Notes: generated from the sequence alone by a model not told the origin. A stretch of DNA of 64,000 nt from Phascolomyces articulosus (GCA_025677815.1 JAIXMP010000005.1:806001-870000); one strand, 5' to 3'; positions 44,828 to 59,736 are shown, counted from the stretch's first letter. Translations and numbers: made by a program.

Positions 44828-46310
44828 ATGCGCGACAAGTTAACACCATCCAAAGTATTAAAATACTTTGCCCTTATTTACGTTGTCTGTTCCTTATTTT
44901 ATGCAACGGGACATCTCCTGGGTCTGGGAAAATCATCATCCAATCGTCCATCCATAGCACCTCGGTCCGCTGCCGATGATAAAGTATTAAGTGTATCCGA
45001 ATTACAAGAACGTTACCATGGTACTCAACAAGTAACTTGGGGCAATACTGACGGTATGTGTGTTATTATTCTATTTGACAACTTCACTCTTTTTTTTTTC
45101 TTATCAATGCATAAAAACAAATAATCGTCCATTCAACTTATATATTTTTTCCATGTCATTAGAAAATACGAGCGAAGATCTTATGCTCAGTAAAGTATTT
45201 TCAGACGCCATGGGACCTTCCAAAGTGATTCCTTATTACTTTAAGGCCGAAGAATCGGCTGACTCTGAAGAAGTTACCATTGCCACACTCGTGACTCATA
45301 ACCGATTCAAGGTTCTAAGCCGACTCGCCACACGTTACAAAGGCCCCATCTCTGTGGCCATTCACGTCAATGACGATGCTTCCAAACAAGAGATTTTAAC
45401 GGATCTTCATAGACTTTACGACGATAACCCAGATATGCGCCGATATGTTGACCTTCACCTTGTGGTTGATAAGTTTGATCGTCAATTCAACATGTGGCGT
45501 AATGTGGCCAAGTTTTTTGCACGTACCGAATATATCATGATGTTGGATGTGGATTTCTATCTTTGCACGGATTTCCGAAAATCACTCAAGGCCAACCCAC
45601 AATTAATGGATATTTTGCGTAGTGGTACCGGTGCTATTGTCGTACCTGCCTTTGAATATCTCAATGCTGATGATGGTGAGGATTGGAATGATTTCCCAAC
45701 AAACAAAGGAAAGTTGATGCAAGAGGTACAGGATGGTAAATTGGACATGTTCCATATTACTTGGAAACCGGGTCATGGTGCTACTAATTATACACGTTGG
45801 TACGGTACAACGGAACCTTACAAAGTCGTGGATTATACCTTTTCCTATGAACCTTATGTGATCTTTAAAAAGGAAGGAACCCCTTGGTGTGAAGAACGTT
45901 TTATTGGTTATGGCGCCAATAAGGCGGCTTGTTTATATGAGATTTATTTGGCAGGTATTGATTACTGGGTTCTTCCAGATGATTTCCTGATCCATCAAAC
46001 TCATCATTATCCATTGGAAACACGTGCCAAAGAGGTAAAGAGAAAAAATTTAGTAGCAGGTTTATTTATATTATGTTTTATATAAAACAAGAAATTCGGT
46101 TAATCTCATTTATAATGCATTTGTTTATATTGTTTCTAGCGTACCTATAACAAGAAACTTTATTCTTATTTCAGAGAGGAAGTATGTCTTCGATACTCAC
46201 GTACAATGATTGCTGCAGGCTTGTGGGACTCATCGCGGGCAGATAACGTCAAGCGAGAATGCGCAAAGATCAAAGGATTTAATGATATTGTTACCAGAAT
46301 GATCGGTTAA
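44828..46310 (+). CDS. GT49-family glycosyltransferase (LARGE/B4GAT1-like), type II membrane protein
   Basis: Exons: 44828-45053, 45163-46034 and 46140-46310, totalling 1269 bases and 422 residues. A short cytoplasmic tail and one signal-anchor helix (about residues 12-32, YFALIYVVCSLFYATGHLLG) place it in the Golgi or ER membrane with a lumenal catalytic domain. Family marks are IATLVTHNRFKVLSRLATRYKGPISVAIHV, the metal-binding DxD (MMLDVDFYL, about 204-206), WRNVAKFFARTEY, and a C-terminal FIGYGANKAACLYEIYLAGIDYW with a His-rich FLIHQTHHYP motif. LARGE and B4GAT1 add xylose or glucuronic acid in animals; the fungal donor and acceptor are not known, and a role in cell-wall or glucuronoxylomannan-type glycan synthesis is only a guess. 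The ATG at 44828 is preceded by a purine run and is the first in frame. Confidence 0.9.
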
Positions 46311-47046
46311 ATGGGATATCAAAATCAAAAACGTCTTCATTTCTCTCTTTTTTTTTGTGTATATTTATTACCTTTTTTTTTGGTCTTCTTTGACAACTCT
46401 CACTTCATCCTTCTTCAATTTACCTACCTATCCATATTATACTCAACTAACAAACAATCCCACCATATTACTCTTCTTCTTTTTTTTAAAAAAAATATCT
46501 ACACTCTCTTCTTTTGATAGATTGATCTCGTCTCCATTTTTATTTTGTGTTCATGTATTTCGGTTTTCTTTTTTTTCTTCTCTTCTTGCACGACTTTTTA
46601 TTTTTTTTATCGCATAAAAAACATTCCCCCTTGGTCTTCCATTTTGCTTTCTTTTACTTGTTATACAAATCCCTATTTAGTGTTTTAAACTTATAAACGA
46701 CTATTTAATCCAACGATTAAAAAAAATAATAAAAAAAAAGAAATAGGTAAAAAAATATATACATGTTTGTTAATGGATCATGCAAAAGTATTGATCATTA
46801 AAAAACTGTTTTACTTCACATTTATTGTGTATGTTCATTTGCTCAAACATACATTTTTTATTGTTATTGTTGAAAGGGTGAGTAATGCAAGATTACCAAA
46901 TAAAAAGTTATCTAATATTTATAGAGTAGGGGAAAAAAAACATAGAAAACTACGTTTCGTTTGTTTGGAATGTACAAATTGTATGGACCAAAAAAAAAAA
47001 TCCATGCAATAAAATAATGAAATAGAAACTGAGAGAGGATATGAGT
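46311..47046. other. Convergent intergenic region GT49/CCDC124
   Basis: Strongly pyrimidine-rich 3' flank of the glycosyltransferase, then AT-rich 3' flank of the CCDC124 homologue. No gene is seen. Confidence 0.5.
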
Positions 47047-48223
47047 TTAAGCAGTACGAAGACGGTTTTCGACTTCGCTACGACGTTGATCTAAAAAAAA
47101 AGAAAGTAAAATACGCATATATGAATACATTTTGATCTATTTATATTTATATATATCATTTCTTATTTACCTTTCATATCGCGTGCATCTTGAGAAGTGG
47201 CATTGTAAGCCAAGATGTTTTCTTGATTATGAGGATTTTCAGGTGACTTTTTGAATTCCTTAAAGATGATTTCCTTCAATTGACTCAAACGCAAACCAGG
47301 ATTTTCCTTTCTAACACGAGGAAGCTCTCTATAAAACACAAAAAAAAACAAACCACCCCCATCATTCATGAATTAATTAAAAATTCACCCTTTGATGGAT
47401 ATATATCCCTTTCGATATGCCAATTACCTTTCTTCATAAGCAGCCAAAGCAGCCTTGAATCGACGTTCAGGATGACGTTCAATATCCTTATTAGAAATAG
47501 CACCTCCCTTCTTATCATCACTGATTGTCAAAAGATCAAGAGCATCATCAATGTTACTAGCTGAAAATTCGGGAATGGTACGACGAGCATGAGCACCTGC
47601 TTCCACCTTTGCAGCCTTCTTGGCAGCCACTTTCTATAAAATCAGATAAAGATTTAAATCAAACTTGTGAATAACCCTATTTTGTTTCCAAGAATCCAAT
47701 ATTCATTGCCATTCTTAAAAAATAAAAAAAAAATTACATCAGCTCCTTTAGGCTTGATCTTGGCAGTTTCAGCTTCCTCTGCGGCCTAACATTAATGATA
47801 GATCAAGAAGAAGAAAAAAAAAGGGCAATCTGTTAGATTACTGCGGGATCCCACCATTTCAAAATGAACTACCCTGGCAAATATTAGTCAAAATTTACCT
47901 TCAATTTAGCCAATTCAGCCTTCTTGGCAGCTTGTTGAGCCTATATTATTATATAAATATTTATCAATGATTGTTACTATTTTTTGTAATTCAATGGAGT
48001 ATAACAATATAATTTTTTGAGTTTTACTGCGACATGAGGACCATACCTTCTTCTCAGCGTCAGCATCCTTTTTGCCCTTGCCTTTAGAGCCTTGAGCCCA
48101 CTTTTCTGCTTCTTTAGCTTCAGCAGCAGCAGCTTTGGATCTGTCCTTATCTGCTTTAGCGGCAGCCTTTTTTTCTTTAGCAGCTTCAGCTTTACTGTTT
48201 CCACCACCACCTTTTTTACCCAT
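47047..48223 (-). CDS. CCDC124 homologue (ribosome-associated, Lso2/Oxs1-related)
   Basis: Exons (complement): 48047-48223, 47899-47940, 47738-47785, 47428-47633, 47171-47328 and 47047-47090, totalling 675 bases and 224 residues, the same size as human CCDC124. The N-terminal half is a Lys/Ala-rich helix starting MGKKGGGGNSKAEAAKEKK, which in relatives inserts into the ribosome. The C-terminal half has the diagnostic ARTIEDAI-like segment (RRTIPEFSASNIDDALDLL), RHPERRFKAALAAYEE, and ELPRVRKENPGLRLSQLKE then EFKKSPENPHNQ. CCDC124 and Lso2 occupy idle 80S ribosomes and help recovery from starvation, so this protein probably does the same. Exons 2 and 3 are only 42 and 48 bases. It is divergent from the ABC transporter gene. 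Confidence 0.93.
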
Positions 48224-48436
48224 GATTGAAAAAAGTTTATAAAGTTATTGAAAAAAAAAGTTAAAAGGGAGAGAAAAGAAGAAAATGAATACGCGTAAAA
48301 TTTACTAAATTAGAATCCGGAAGCTCCGAAACGTTTTTTTTTAATCCTCCACCTTCCGTCGACTTTTTTTTTTTTTTTTTGTTCTTTACCACACTTTTTT
48401 TTCTTGTCTTCTTCACATACCACCTTTACACACGGA
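48224..48436. promoter_or_regulatory. Divergent promoter between CCDC124 homologue and ABCC transporter
   Basis: 213 bases separate the two start codons. It includes a more GC-rich patch (AATCCGGAAGCTCCGAAACG, 48312-48331) and two poly-T tracts upstream of the transporter. Shared control is inferred from spacing only. Confidence 0.6.
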
Positions 48437-51400
48437 ATGGCGACGTACGAATCGGGACAATGGGTCCTGTCAACGCCGTTAGACGAAGATCAACCTCAAT
48501 GGTCAGGAATGTGTCAAGATATTGAAGGCTGGGTAACTACACTATACTTTTTTTTAAAAAAAAGAAAAGAAGTCGCAGCAACGACAAACGATACTTGAAA
48601 ACTTTTTATTATATTACTAATAGACATGGACTTATATATATGTATTCCATTCTATCATTGATTAAAAATAGGGACCTTTCTCAGAAATACGTGTTCCAGA
48701 CTTTACACCATGTTTTGAAGATACGTAAGTATTAAACTATTGAATGAGAAACAAAATGTCATTCTCTTCTATGACTTTGCTTCCCGATAAGGGATTTGTA
48801 ACAATGGGATGAACAATGATGAATAGTAATAAAATAAAATTCTAATATCTATCTTATTTATTTTTCTTGTGGATTGTATGGGGTGGATGTTTTTTCCTAG
48901 AATCGTGATGATGGTACCATCTGTCTTCTTACTTGTTGGAGGTTTTGCTCGATTATTAATTCTATCGAAACGTGAAGCATTTCCATCCGATATGACACGC
49001 AACTGGCTCTATTTCGTTAAAATGGTAATTTGTTGTTTTTTTTCATAAAGGGGAGGGAGAACCAGCATTTAGAAACAAAATGAATGCTTTATGGTGACAA
49101 CTACTTACCAAAAGAATCATTTATAAATATATACATTTAAACTTATTCAAACAAACAAACAAAATCCACATTTCTATAGACTGTATTATTGTTATTATTA
49201 TTAACAAACGTTGCCAGTGTTGCCCTTCGTGCAGTCAATGAAGTAGATTGGATTGAAAATGCTCAAGTATTGGCACAAGGATTTAATGTGATTGTATTGG
49301 TAAGCAAAAGTGGGATTATTCATCAAAAGACCCGTTTCCGCGCGCGGCTCTGCGGAGAGGAAAAAAAAAAGTGATCAACCTCGAACCTTACACACTCACA
49401 CATCTTACATTTATCCCGCATCTTTTGTTATTATGTGAATGCGACTCCGCCACAACCAAACAATTGGAAAAAAAATAGGTATTTGCTATTGGCTTACATC
49501 ATTTGGAATATACACGTAATAAGATTGCCTCTGCTGTCTTGTTATTTTACTGGTTATTTGTCTTGATTGCCAATGGTATCAAATTAAGAACATTGATTAC
49601 TTTGGATGAACCTTCTTTGGATCCAACTCAATTTGGTTTATTTGTTGTCAGTGGTACTCTTGGATTATTAGTCTTTATTCTTGAATTGATTCCTCGACCC
49701 AAGAGTCAATATGTTATGCTTGAAGATGATGAGGTAAATATTGATGATATATATATTTTTTATTAATCGATGAAGACTTGGGAAAATTGAGAAGTTTCGA
49801 CAACATCAGATATAAAAAAAAAGAGGAAAAAGGGAGACGTAAGCCAAGTTGAAAAAAAAGATGTATTACTAATCCATTCTGAAAAAAAAAATCTACCATT
49901 TAGCATGAATGCCCCGAAACTACCACCAATATCTTTGGTAGACTTACATTCACGTGGATGACACCTTTGATGCGTCTTGGTTACCGTGAACCATTAGTGA
50001 TGGACGATTTATGGTAAGATATATATTTTTCTTTTTTGGAAATATTAGATCAATTCAGTGACGATAATCTAAATCACCTTTATATTTTCTGTACCATAGG
50101 AATCTTAAAGAGGATAATCAATCTGCTATCATTGGTGACGTTTTCCAAAAGTATTGGGATGAAGAATTGAAAAAAGAAAAGTAAGGAAAAAAAAAAGACC
50201 CATTCATTTTATGCTACGTGTTTACTATTATTTTTTTCTTTCTCATGTTGATTTATTTGTTTTCATATAGACCTTCTTTGGTACGTGCATTAATTCGCAC
50301 GGTCGGACGTCCTTACCTTTTTGCTGCAGTAAGTAGAATTTTGATCTGATAACAATCACTCAAAAAAAAACACGTAATGGTCGGTAAAGAAAATATGTAT
50401 GACTGATGGATAATTCTCATTTTTCTTATTTTAGCTTTTTAAAGCTCTTCAAGATATATTGCAATTTACGCAACCCATGTTACTTCGTGAACTGATGGGT
50501 TGGGTTGCAAGCTATTCATCAGGTGATCCAACAGTCCCTGCTTATCGTGGTGTTTTCATTGCAGGTAATTTTTTTTATTTGGTTTTGTTACACACATGAA
50601 TCATTTTTATTCAGCCACAACAGGTTACTGATTTGTCAACTTTGCGGGGGTGATTTTTGATTGGATAAATCAGTTGGTATGTTCTTGACAGCTGTATGCC
50701 AAACCATGTTCTTGCATCAATATTTCCATCGTTGTTTTACTACTGGTATGCGTTTACGTGCTGCCTTGGTTACTTCTATTTATCGAAAGACATTGGTATT
50801 GAGCAATGGAAGTAGACAAAAGTCTACTGTTGGAGAGGTAAATATTATTATTATTATTTTAGTTGTTTGGGAATGAAAAACTGTTGTCATGGATAGTACT
50901 TATTTGTATATATTTGTATATATTTGTTTTTTTTTTTGTTTTTTTTAGATTGTGAATCACATGAGTGTTGATGCACAAAGATTAATGGATCTCTGTACCT
51001 ACTTCCATATTGGTAAGTATTTCTTTTTTTTCTTCCATGGGAATTGATTATAATTTTATTCATTGTAATTTTCCAAAATGAAATAGTATGGAGTGGTCCT
51101 TTCCAAATTATTATTGCCCTTACATTACTTTGGGGTACTATGGGTCCTAGCATTTGGGCTGGTGTTGCCGTCATGATTTTAGCTGTTCCATTGAATACTT
51201 TCCTTGCCAAGAGAATGCGAAGTCTTCAAAAGATTCAAATGGGCAATAAGGATGCAAGAGTCAAGCTTATGGTAATTTTAAAAAAAAGGATAGACATATA
51301 TATGAGATTGGAGATGAAAATACAGGAAAGAATTTATTAATTTTGGAAATGTTGTATAGAATGAAATTTTGAATGGTATCAAGGTGATCAAGCTTTATGC

Positions 51401-54400
51401 TTGGGAAACTCCATTTTTGGAAAAGGTAAGGAATAAATTTTTTTTCTATTTATTGATGTAGTAATACAAATGAAAATAGGATGATGATGAACTGATCCAT
51501 CTTACTTGGGGGGTATTCAATAGATTGGATATATTCGTAATGATTTGGAATTAGCCACTCTTAAGAAAATTGGTGTCTTTACAGCTGTTCAAAACTTTAC
51601 TTGGTCTTCCATTCCATTCTTTGTTTCCTTGAGCACTTTTGCTGTGTTTATTGCTACTTCGGGTGTCGCCTTGACCAGTCAAATTGCTTTTGTTGCCATT
51701 TCTCTTTTCACACTTCTTCAATTCCCTCTGTCCGTCTTCCCCAACGTCATTACCTCTATTATTGAAGCCTCCGTTTCTCTTTATCGTATTGAAGCTTACT
51801 TGTCATCTGAAGAATTGGACCCCACTGCCGTCATTCATGAAGATTATCGTGCCATGCCTGGATGGACACCTGATGTTCCCCTTGTCGATATTGAAAAGGG
51901 TTCTTTCAAATGGTCAGATGAAGATGCCGATGTGGTGCTCAAAGATATCAATTTGGCTGTCAAGAAAGGAGATGTGACGGCTGTTGTAGGTCGTGTAGGT
52001 TCGGGTAAATCATCCCTTATTAGTGCCCTTTTGGGTGATATGGTGAAAAAGAATGGTAAAGTGACTTTGCGTGGTTCGATTGCCTATGTCCCTCAACAAC
52101 CTTGGGTTATGAATGCTACACTTCGTGATAATATTGTCTTTGGTCATCGTTGGGATCCAATCTTTTATGATCGTGTCTTGGAAGCTTGTTCGCTCAAGAG
52201 TGATATTCAAATCTTATCTGCTGGTGATCAAACTGAAATTGGTGAACGTGGTATTAACTTGTCTGGTGGTCAAAAGGCGCGTGTCTCCCTTGCTCGTGCC
52301 ATCTATGCTCGTGCTGATATTTACTTGTTGGATGATCCTCTTAGTGCTGTCGATGCTCATGTCGGTCGTCATATCTTTGATAATGTCGTTGGCCCTGAAG
52401 GTATTCTTAAAAACAAGGCTCGTATTTTGGTCACTCATGGTATTGCTTTCCTTCACAAAGTGGATAATGTCGTCATGTTGCGTGAAGGTGAAGTCATCTT
52501 GAACGGTACCTTTGATGAACTTATGAATCAACGTTCCGAATTGTATGCACTCATGACCGATTATGGTAATCAACAACGTAGCAGTGGACAAAACAGTGAA
52601 GATGAAGATACCGATGATACATTGGGTCCCACCTCCCATGAAGATACACAGCCTACTGATCCTGGTCATTGTGAAGAAGAATCAGCTTTGAATCGTGAAC
52701 AAGAATATATTCGACGTGAACGTTTGAGCAGTACTAGCAGTGCTAATAGTAGCATGACTTTGAGACGTGCTTCTTTGGCTTCCATTGGTAAACATGTCAA
52801 GAAGGCTCAAAATAAGGATCGTTTGATGACGGTGGAAGAAACAGCCAAGGGTAGTGTGGATAATTCGGTTTATAAGGAATATGCCAAATCTTGCTCGGTT
52901 GCTGGTGTTTGTATGGTACTTGGCTTCCAAATTCTTGCTCAACTTGCAGGTGTTGGTGCCAACGTATGGCTTAAGCATTGGACTAGTGGTGATAAGGATG
53001 GTAATGGTGGTTCTGGATTCAGTGTCTGGGTGAACCTTGCTATCTATGCTGGTATTGGCTGGTCAGGTACTCTCTTTACCGTATCTCAAACATTATCCTT
53101 GTGGATCCTTTGTGCTATTCGTTCTGCACGTGTGCTTCATGCCCATATGCTCGAATCCGTTGTTCGTTCACCCATGTCTTTCTTTGATACTACTCCTTTG
53201 GGTCGTATTTTGAACAGATTCAGTAAGGATCAACATACTGTGGATGAAGTCCTTCCTCGTTCGTTCCAAGGTTATTTCAGAGTTTTATTTGCTGTCATTG
53301 CTACTATTTTGGTCATTGCTGTCTCTACTCCATTCTTTTTAATCTTGGTCATTCCTCTTGGTAAATATCTGAATTTCTATGTTGTACATGAAAAAATAGA
53401 GCACTAACAAAGATTATTATTATTATTATTACAGGTTTCATTTACATGTATATTCAACGTTATTATCTTGCCACTTCTCGTGAACTTAAGCGTTTGGATT
53501 CTGTGGGTAAAAGTCCTATCTATTCTCATTTCCAAGAAACTATTGCTGGTGTATCTACCATTCGTGCTTATGGTCAACAACGTCGATTTACATTTGAAAA
53601 TGAAATTCGTTTGGATGATAATCAACGCGCTTATTTCCCATCGATTTCTTGTAACCGTTGGCTTGCTGTCCGTCTTGAATTCTTGGGTTCCATTATTATC
53701 TTTGGTGCTGCCATCTTTGCTGTCATTGGTGTTATTTATGGCACGGGTACTTCTATCATTGATGCCGGTGTGGTTGGTTTGAGTGTTTCTTATGCATTGA
53801 GTGTTACTCAAGCACTTAACTGGGTTATCCGTACTTATTGTGAAATTGAGGTAATTACTATTCTATTCATCATTGGGAGTAGTAATCATATTCTTGTTGT
53901 ACTAACAGGTTTTGTATTATTATTATTATTATTATTAGACCAACATTGTCTCTGTTGAACGTGTCAAGGAGGTACATATATATATGATTTATATTTAGAA
54001 TTAGAGTGATGTGAGATAAATCAAGGATTTTTGTTACTTACTCCATTCTGCTTTATATAATAGTACATTGAACTTCCCACCGAAAAATACGAATCAGACC
54101 GTACTGTCTCTAAGGAATGGCCTGAAAAGGGTCAAATCAACTTCCAAGATTATGGTGCACGTTATCGTCCTGGTCTTGACCTTGCATTACGTGATTTATC
54201 CATGAACGTACGTCCTCAAGAAAAGATTGGTATTGTGGGTCGTACTGGTGCTGGTAAGAGTTCGATGAGTTTGAGTTTGTTCCGTATCATCGAAGCTGCC
54301 AAGGGTAATATTACCATTGATGGTGTAGATATCTCTACCCTTCGTTTGTTTGATCTTCGGTAAGTCAATATTATTTTTTGGGGGCAAAATATATACATTA

Positions 54401-55242
54401 TGTATGTGTTTTTGAACAAGTTTTATTAATGAACATAAACACTCAACTTAGTTCTCGATTGACCATTATTCCACAAGATCCAGTTCTTTTTGCTGGAGCT
54501 GTTCGAGAAAACTTGGTAAGTTTCTTTATTATTATTATTTTTTTGGATAAGCAATGAAGAAAATATATGAATGTAGAATGAAATTGATAAAAATTATCTT
54601 TGTATAGGATCCATTTGGAACTGCCAGTGATGCAGAATTATGGGATGCATTGGAATTGGCTCATTTGAAAGAACATGTATCCAAAATGGAAGGCAAATTA
54701 AATGCTGTTGTTCTCGAAGGAGGTGAAAACTTTTCTGTTGGCCAACGTCAGGTAAAAAGAAAATCAAATGATACATAAATCATGTATTGATGTATAATCT
54801 CGATATATCAGAAAAGAATATTAACCATTGTATCCTATTCATTGAACTATAGCTTATCTGTTTGGCTCGTGCATTATTACGTAGAACAAATATTCTAGTA
54901 CTTGATGAAGCTACTGCTGCTGTAAGTATTTATTTTCCCCCTCCTCCTTTTTTTTATTGTAACTGATCATTATGTAAACTAATTCTCTATTGACTCACTT
55001 CTTTATCATGATTATAGATTGATGTTGAAACAGACGCTATTATTCAAGAAACCATTCGGAAACAATTTGCTGATTGTACCATTTTGACCATTGCTCACAG
55101 AATCAATACTGTGATGGATTCTGATAGAATTCTTGTATTGGATCAAGGTAATATTGCTGAATTTGATTCACCTCAGAATCTCTTGGAGAACAAGGACTCT
55201 GTATTTTATTCCATGGCGCATGAGGCTGGTCTTGTAGATTAA
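48437..55242 (+). CDS. ABC transporter, ABCC/MRP family (Ycf1-like, full length with TMD0)
   Basis: Twenty-one exons: 48437-48532, 48672-48724, 48901-49024, 49180-49299, 49479-49733, 49904-50013, 50100-50180, 50271-50328, 50435-50564, 50674-50837, 50949-51012, 51087-51271, 51360-51425, 51524-53360, 53435-53850, 53939-53971, 54064-54359, 54452-54515, 54608-54751, 54853-54921 and 55018-55242. Total 4590 bases, 1529 residues. Order: TMD0 (five helices), L0 linker with [19 protein letters not shown]1, NBD1 (Walker [10 protein letters not shown], signature [14 protein letters not shown], Walker [13 protein letters not shown]), an acidic Ser-rich linker, TMD2, and NBD2 ([34 protein letters not shown], with switch His in TIAHRINT). 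NBD1 has Asp instead of Glu after Walker B, as usual in ABCC. Such pumps export glutathione conjugates, often into the vacuole; the actual substrate is unknown. The C-terminus [13 protein letters not shown] is typical. Confidence 0.96.
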
Positions 55243-55589
55243 AGGAAAACGACTGTAGAAGAAAAAAAAACGAGTCTCTCTTCTCTCTCTCTCTTTATAT
55301 AGTATATTTATTTGCGCTTATATATATTTTTTATGTTGTCTTTTTATTTCTTCCTTCCTCCCCCACTTTCTTTTCCCTTATCCCCCAAACATTCTGTATC
55401 TAATTACAAAGTTGCTTGTGATTTTTTTATATTACAATTTGCATATTAAGTAAATATTTTATTCAAAGAAAAAAATTTGGCTTATGCTAATTCAAATTCA
55501 TGCATAAAAAAAACCTGTCAATTCTATATATAAATTTAAACTAGCACATTTTACATCATTGATGATCCTACTTTACATCATCATTATTA

Positions 55590-55624
55590 TTATCTATATA
55601 TATATATGTGTGTGTGTGTGTGTG
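55590..55624. repeat. (TA)n(TG)n compound microsatellite
   Basis: TA units followed by about nine TG units. Confidence 0.85.
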
Positions 55625-58600
55625 GATTCCTCAAATTTGAAAAGAATGGGGGAAAAAGAAAAACTAAATATAAAACTCGTGGAAAAACACCATACCCTTG
55701 GGTTTTGTAAAACCAGGAAAATCAGAATAAACCCAACATTGGTTGGTAACAATATCTACATTTGGAACTCTATCGTGATACAGCAATGTCTGTGGTTATT
55801 TTTTTTCTAAGATGACAATCCTGTTTATAATATAGTAGATTGAATCGTCAATGAGTATAAACATTTATGTCATACACTACTATAATAACAATAATAGGAA
55901 ACGCCACCATAAATATGTTCACACAATAACAATACTAATTACTCACTTTTCAAACTAAAAAACACAGTCATCCATCAATTTTTTTAAGCTTATATAATAT
56001 ATATGACATAGAGCAAAAATCATCTAGAAGAATTCATAAAATTAGGAACTAACAATGCTGTGTAACGCTTGTGTGACTCCATGTGATACTATAAAAGTGA
56101 ATAAAAAAAAATATGTCAGTTATTTATAAATTGAGATGACAACTCAATGAAAACTCTACTATCGTTACTAAAACAGAGTTCACTTGACTTTTTATTACAT
56201 AAACATAATAGAAATAGAATACTTCTTGCATCAATCTTTCTTTCAATTGTTTCTGCATCTTTCATTTTATTATTGTTGCTTATTCAGCAATTTACGTTTC
56301 TTGTTTCCGGATAATCTACCGAAAAGTGAAATCCAGACAAAAAATAAAATAAAAAACAGCTTACAGCGGCGCTTATAAAAAATGATATGACGAGTAAAAA
56401 AGAGATCTCCTTCTTTTTACCGTATAGAGAGAAAAAGAAAAGTAGATGACCTAATAACACGAACACACTCTCATTCCATTTTTCAATAAGATATATATAT
56501 ATATATATATACTAATAGAACGTAAAGAATAGATTTGCACTGATCTAGAAACTTACCATGTGAAGAAGAATCTAACTTTCTACCCGACTATTTCTAAAAA
56601 AAAAAAAAAAGTCTATTCCATTCAATCAAGGTACAACATACTCACTCATTCCCCCACACGAGATATTTGATTCCAACCCAACATAGGTACCCGATAATTC
56701 CTTTTTCTTTTCACAAAATTCAAATAAAGCGAAACATGGATAACTCATCATGAATTCCTTTTTTTTTTTTTTTTTGAAACACAAAAAAATTTCAGTTTAA
56801 TAAAAATTCATTTAGTAATTTCTGAAGGAAAGCCTCTATTAAGTAGAGTATATTAGTATTTAGTATATAGACAAGTTTGTCTATTATTAAGCACACTTTT
56901 ATTTCTCACGACATATTATAGAAATATTACACACATGTTCCATGTACTACTATTAGTGTTAAATACTATACAACACCTATTAGAGTCATTCTCTATTCCT
57001 TAGTAGTGCTAATACCAATTAAGTTGGGTTCATAAAGTGTGTTGGATGTCATGAAGAGAAAGAAAAATCTAACACTCTATTCTAATTTGATGGCTCATTT
57101 TCTATCAACAACAATCTAGTACATGACTTTAACTCTTGCATTGATAACTTTAAACAGATATAGTTTGCTTTTTTTCGAATCAAAACAAAAAAATAATTTA
57201 TAATTTTTTTTTTGGGTTATTTTAACTGGAGAATGATAAAGCCGGTCTTACGGAAACAAAAGAAGAAAAGAAACGATGATGTGGCAGAGTTGTTGGGTTT
57301 TTTAAATCTCCTCTATTGAACACGACCTTTTTTTTTTTTGTTCGAAAAGGAGGGGGAGGAGAAAAGAAAAGTTTTTCTTTTTTATTCACTGTATTATGTT
57401 ATATAGTAAAGGATATATCCATTTGGTTCTATATATATATACTGAGAATATCAAGCCCTTTCAAAGAGTAACATGGTCAAGTTTGATCCACGCTATATAC
57501 ATATATATATATCAACCCTTGCACCCGTGACATTCTAAGGATCATTCGACTATACACCATCTCTTTAGCTATTCTATTGAGATTGTAACCAGTATTGGAA
57601 ATCATAATGACTCTCTGTGTCATCCAAAGTAAAGTGGTTTTGGTGTTCTTTCTCAAGCCTTCTAATAGTGTTTTCGAACATCGACGTAAGCAACCATCCT
57701 ATACACCAACCGACTCTATTCACTATACCCCAGTTTGAACACCTGTAACACATCATCATGACGAATACTTAGTGCTACGCGTTTTGTTTGATATAATCCT
57801 CTCTAGTTATCCGCATTGAATAAGACAAAGGAACAAGACGGTGGATACATCGAATAAACGAGTTAGCGAAAGATTGTAAAAAAAACAGTAACTCTACTTT
57901 TAGTTTTTATCCACAAAGCAACACAACGTATATATATATATAAATCACAGAATAAGAACAGTAAAGACACACAATTTTCATAGTAGCAGCAACGACAACA
58001 CTAATAATAATAAAGGAATCTTCTTTTATAGAGACGCACACGTATAAACTGTAGGACAACAGTAACAACTAATGAGCCCTTTTTTAACACAAACGCACAT
58101 AAACCGTAGAGCACCATCACCAGCAGTAAAGGGACACGTCCTTCTTTCTTCTCAAACCTTAAACTCGTCTATTGAAATAGTTTATCATGACAAACAGTTC
58201 ACTGTACAACCTTTATACCTACGTCGTCGTTGTCTATCGTTATTTGACTCCCCCCCATGACTTGAACGCCTTTCTAATAGCAGCAATAATATATCGAGCT
58301 TCTGTCAAGATCGTTTGTTCTTACGATATAGTGGATACAATCTATCGACGTTCAAACTCATATTAGTTATCAGAATATCCTTTTCACTCCTATTATATAC
58401 AATTTTCTGCCAAAAGTAAACAAGGTAATGGTATCCGTAGTAGTAGTTGTAGTCACCTGTGATAGTGGATATGAAGACGTAGTAGGTTTCTTTAATTTTT
58501 CTAGCTAGACGATATTTTCTACCATTCGGATCCGCTCGATAACACACACTCTCTATATATTACTGTTATACAAGTGATTCATATGACTTTGTGAAGAATA

Positions 58601-59705
58601 TTTCAATTATTAGATAGAATGGTAGAAAAAAAAAGAAATCAAGAATAAAAGAAAAAAAAAACTTTTTTTAAAAAAAAAAATAAAAGGAAAAAAATTATTT
58701 TAGGATAAAAAAGTGGGAACTAGCTTCTTCTTCTATCAACAAGATATTCTTATTTTTACTACCATGCTGATGGATGGATAGGTAATTTCAACAATAATAA
58801 TGAACCAATGATATAAACAAGTTAAATCATGTTATTATGAGGAACAATATCCTTCTCATCATGAATTGGATGGGGAACTTTGTGGGGATATATAGAAATC
58901 CCGTTTAACGTGGTCGACTGCCTTGCTGAGAAAGATTTTTTTTCCTTGTTGTTTATCGTTTTGTGGCGATTTTTTTTTTTTTGGGTTAAAATACTCCACA
59001 CACACACATATATATAATATATATTTATATATAAAAACCTCATGTGATCCTGGCCAAAAAAAAAAAATAATAATAACAATTGGTGATGAATGGGCTTATT
59101 TTTTTTTCTTCTTTATCATCCAAGAAAAAAAAAACAAATATATATGCAATGATATTCTGAATTGATGATAAACTTGGATGCAGGAACTTTTCTTGCTCCA
59201 AGTTATATATTATCTATGTTTCAAAACCAAAAGGTCTAGTACATCTTTAAATGATAATCATCTTCATCTATACTCCTTCATAACAAAAGCAATAGAGAGA
59301 AATCTTCGGGGAGGGAATGATCTCAAATATTATTATAATATATATAATAAAGAAGAAGGACTTGGACGCCGAGTTTAATCCGGAAATGGATATTAAGAAT
59401 CTTTCAGATGAACAAATATAATACGTGTTCCATCATCAGTGGGGGGAGGGACAGGAAGCAAAAGACATAGAGATATATAACAATTGTGATGATTCGATAT
59501 CGTTCAAAATGTTCCTTTATTCTCCTTTCCTTTTATTATTATTTTTTTTTTACCCTTTTTCATCAAGTCCGTTGTTTCAATAGAGTATAATACCATATAT
59601 GATATATACACACATACATGCATATAATAGAAAATGATGTGTTGTAAATCGCGGTTTAGAATGATGATATATATAAATCTATCATCAGCAAAACATAAAA
59701 GTGAA

Positions 59706-59736
59706 ATGTATGTATGTATGTATGTATGTATGTATG
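59706..59736. repeat. (ATGT)n microsatellite
   Basis: About seven and a half tandem tetranucleotide units. Confidence 0.85.

Noticed and set aside
52010..53811. Minus-strand frames of 66-151 codons
   Set aside because: Antisense shadows of the ABCC transporter exons 14-15.
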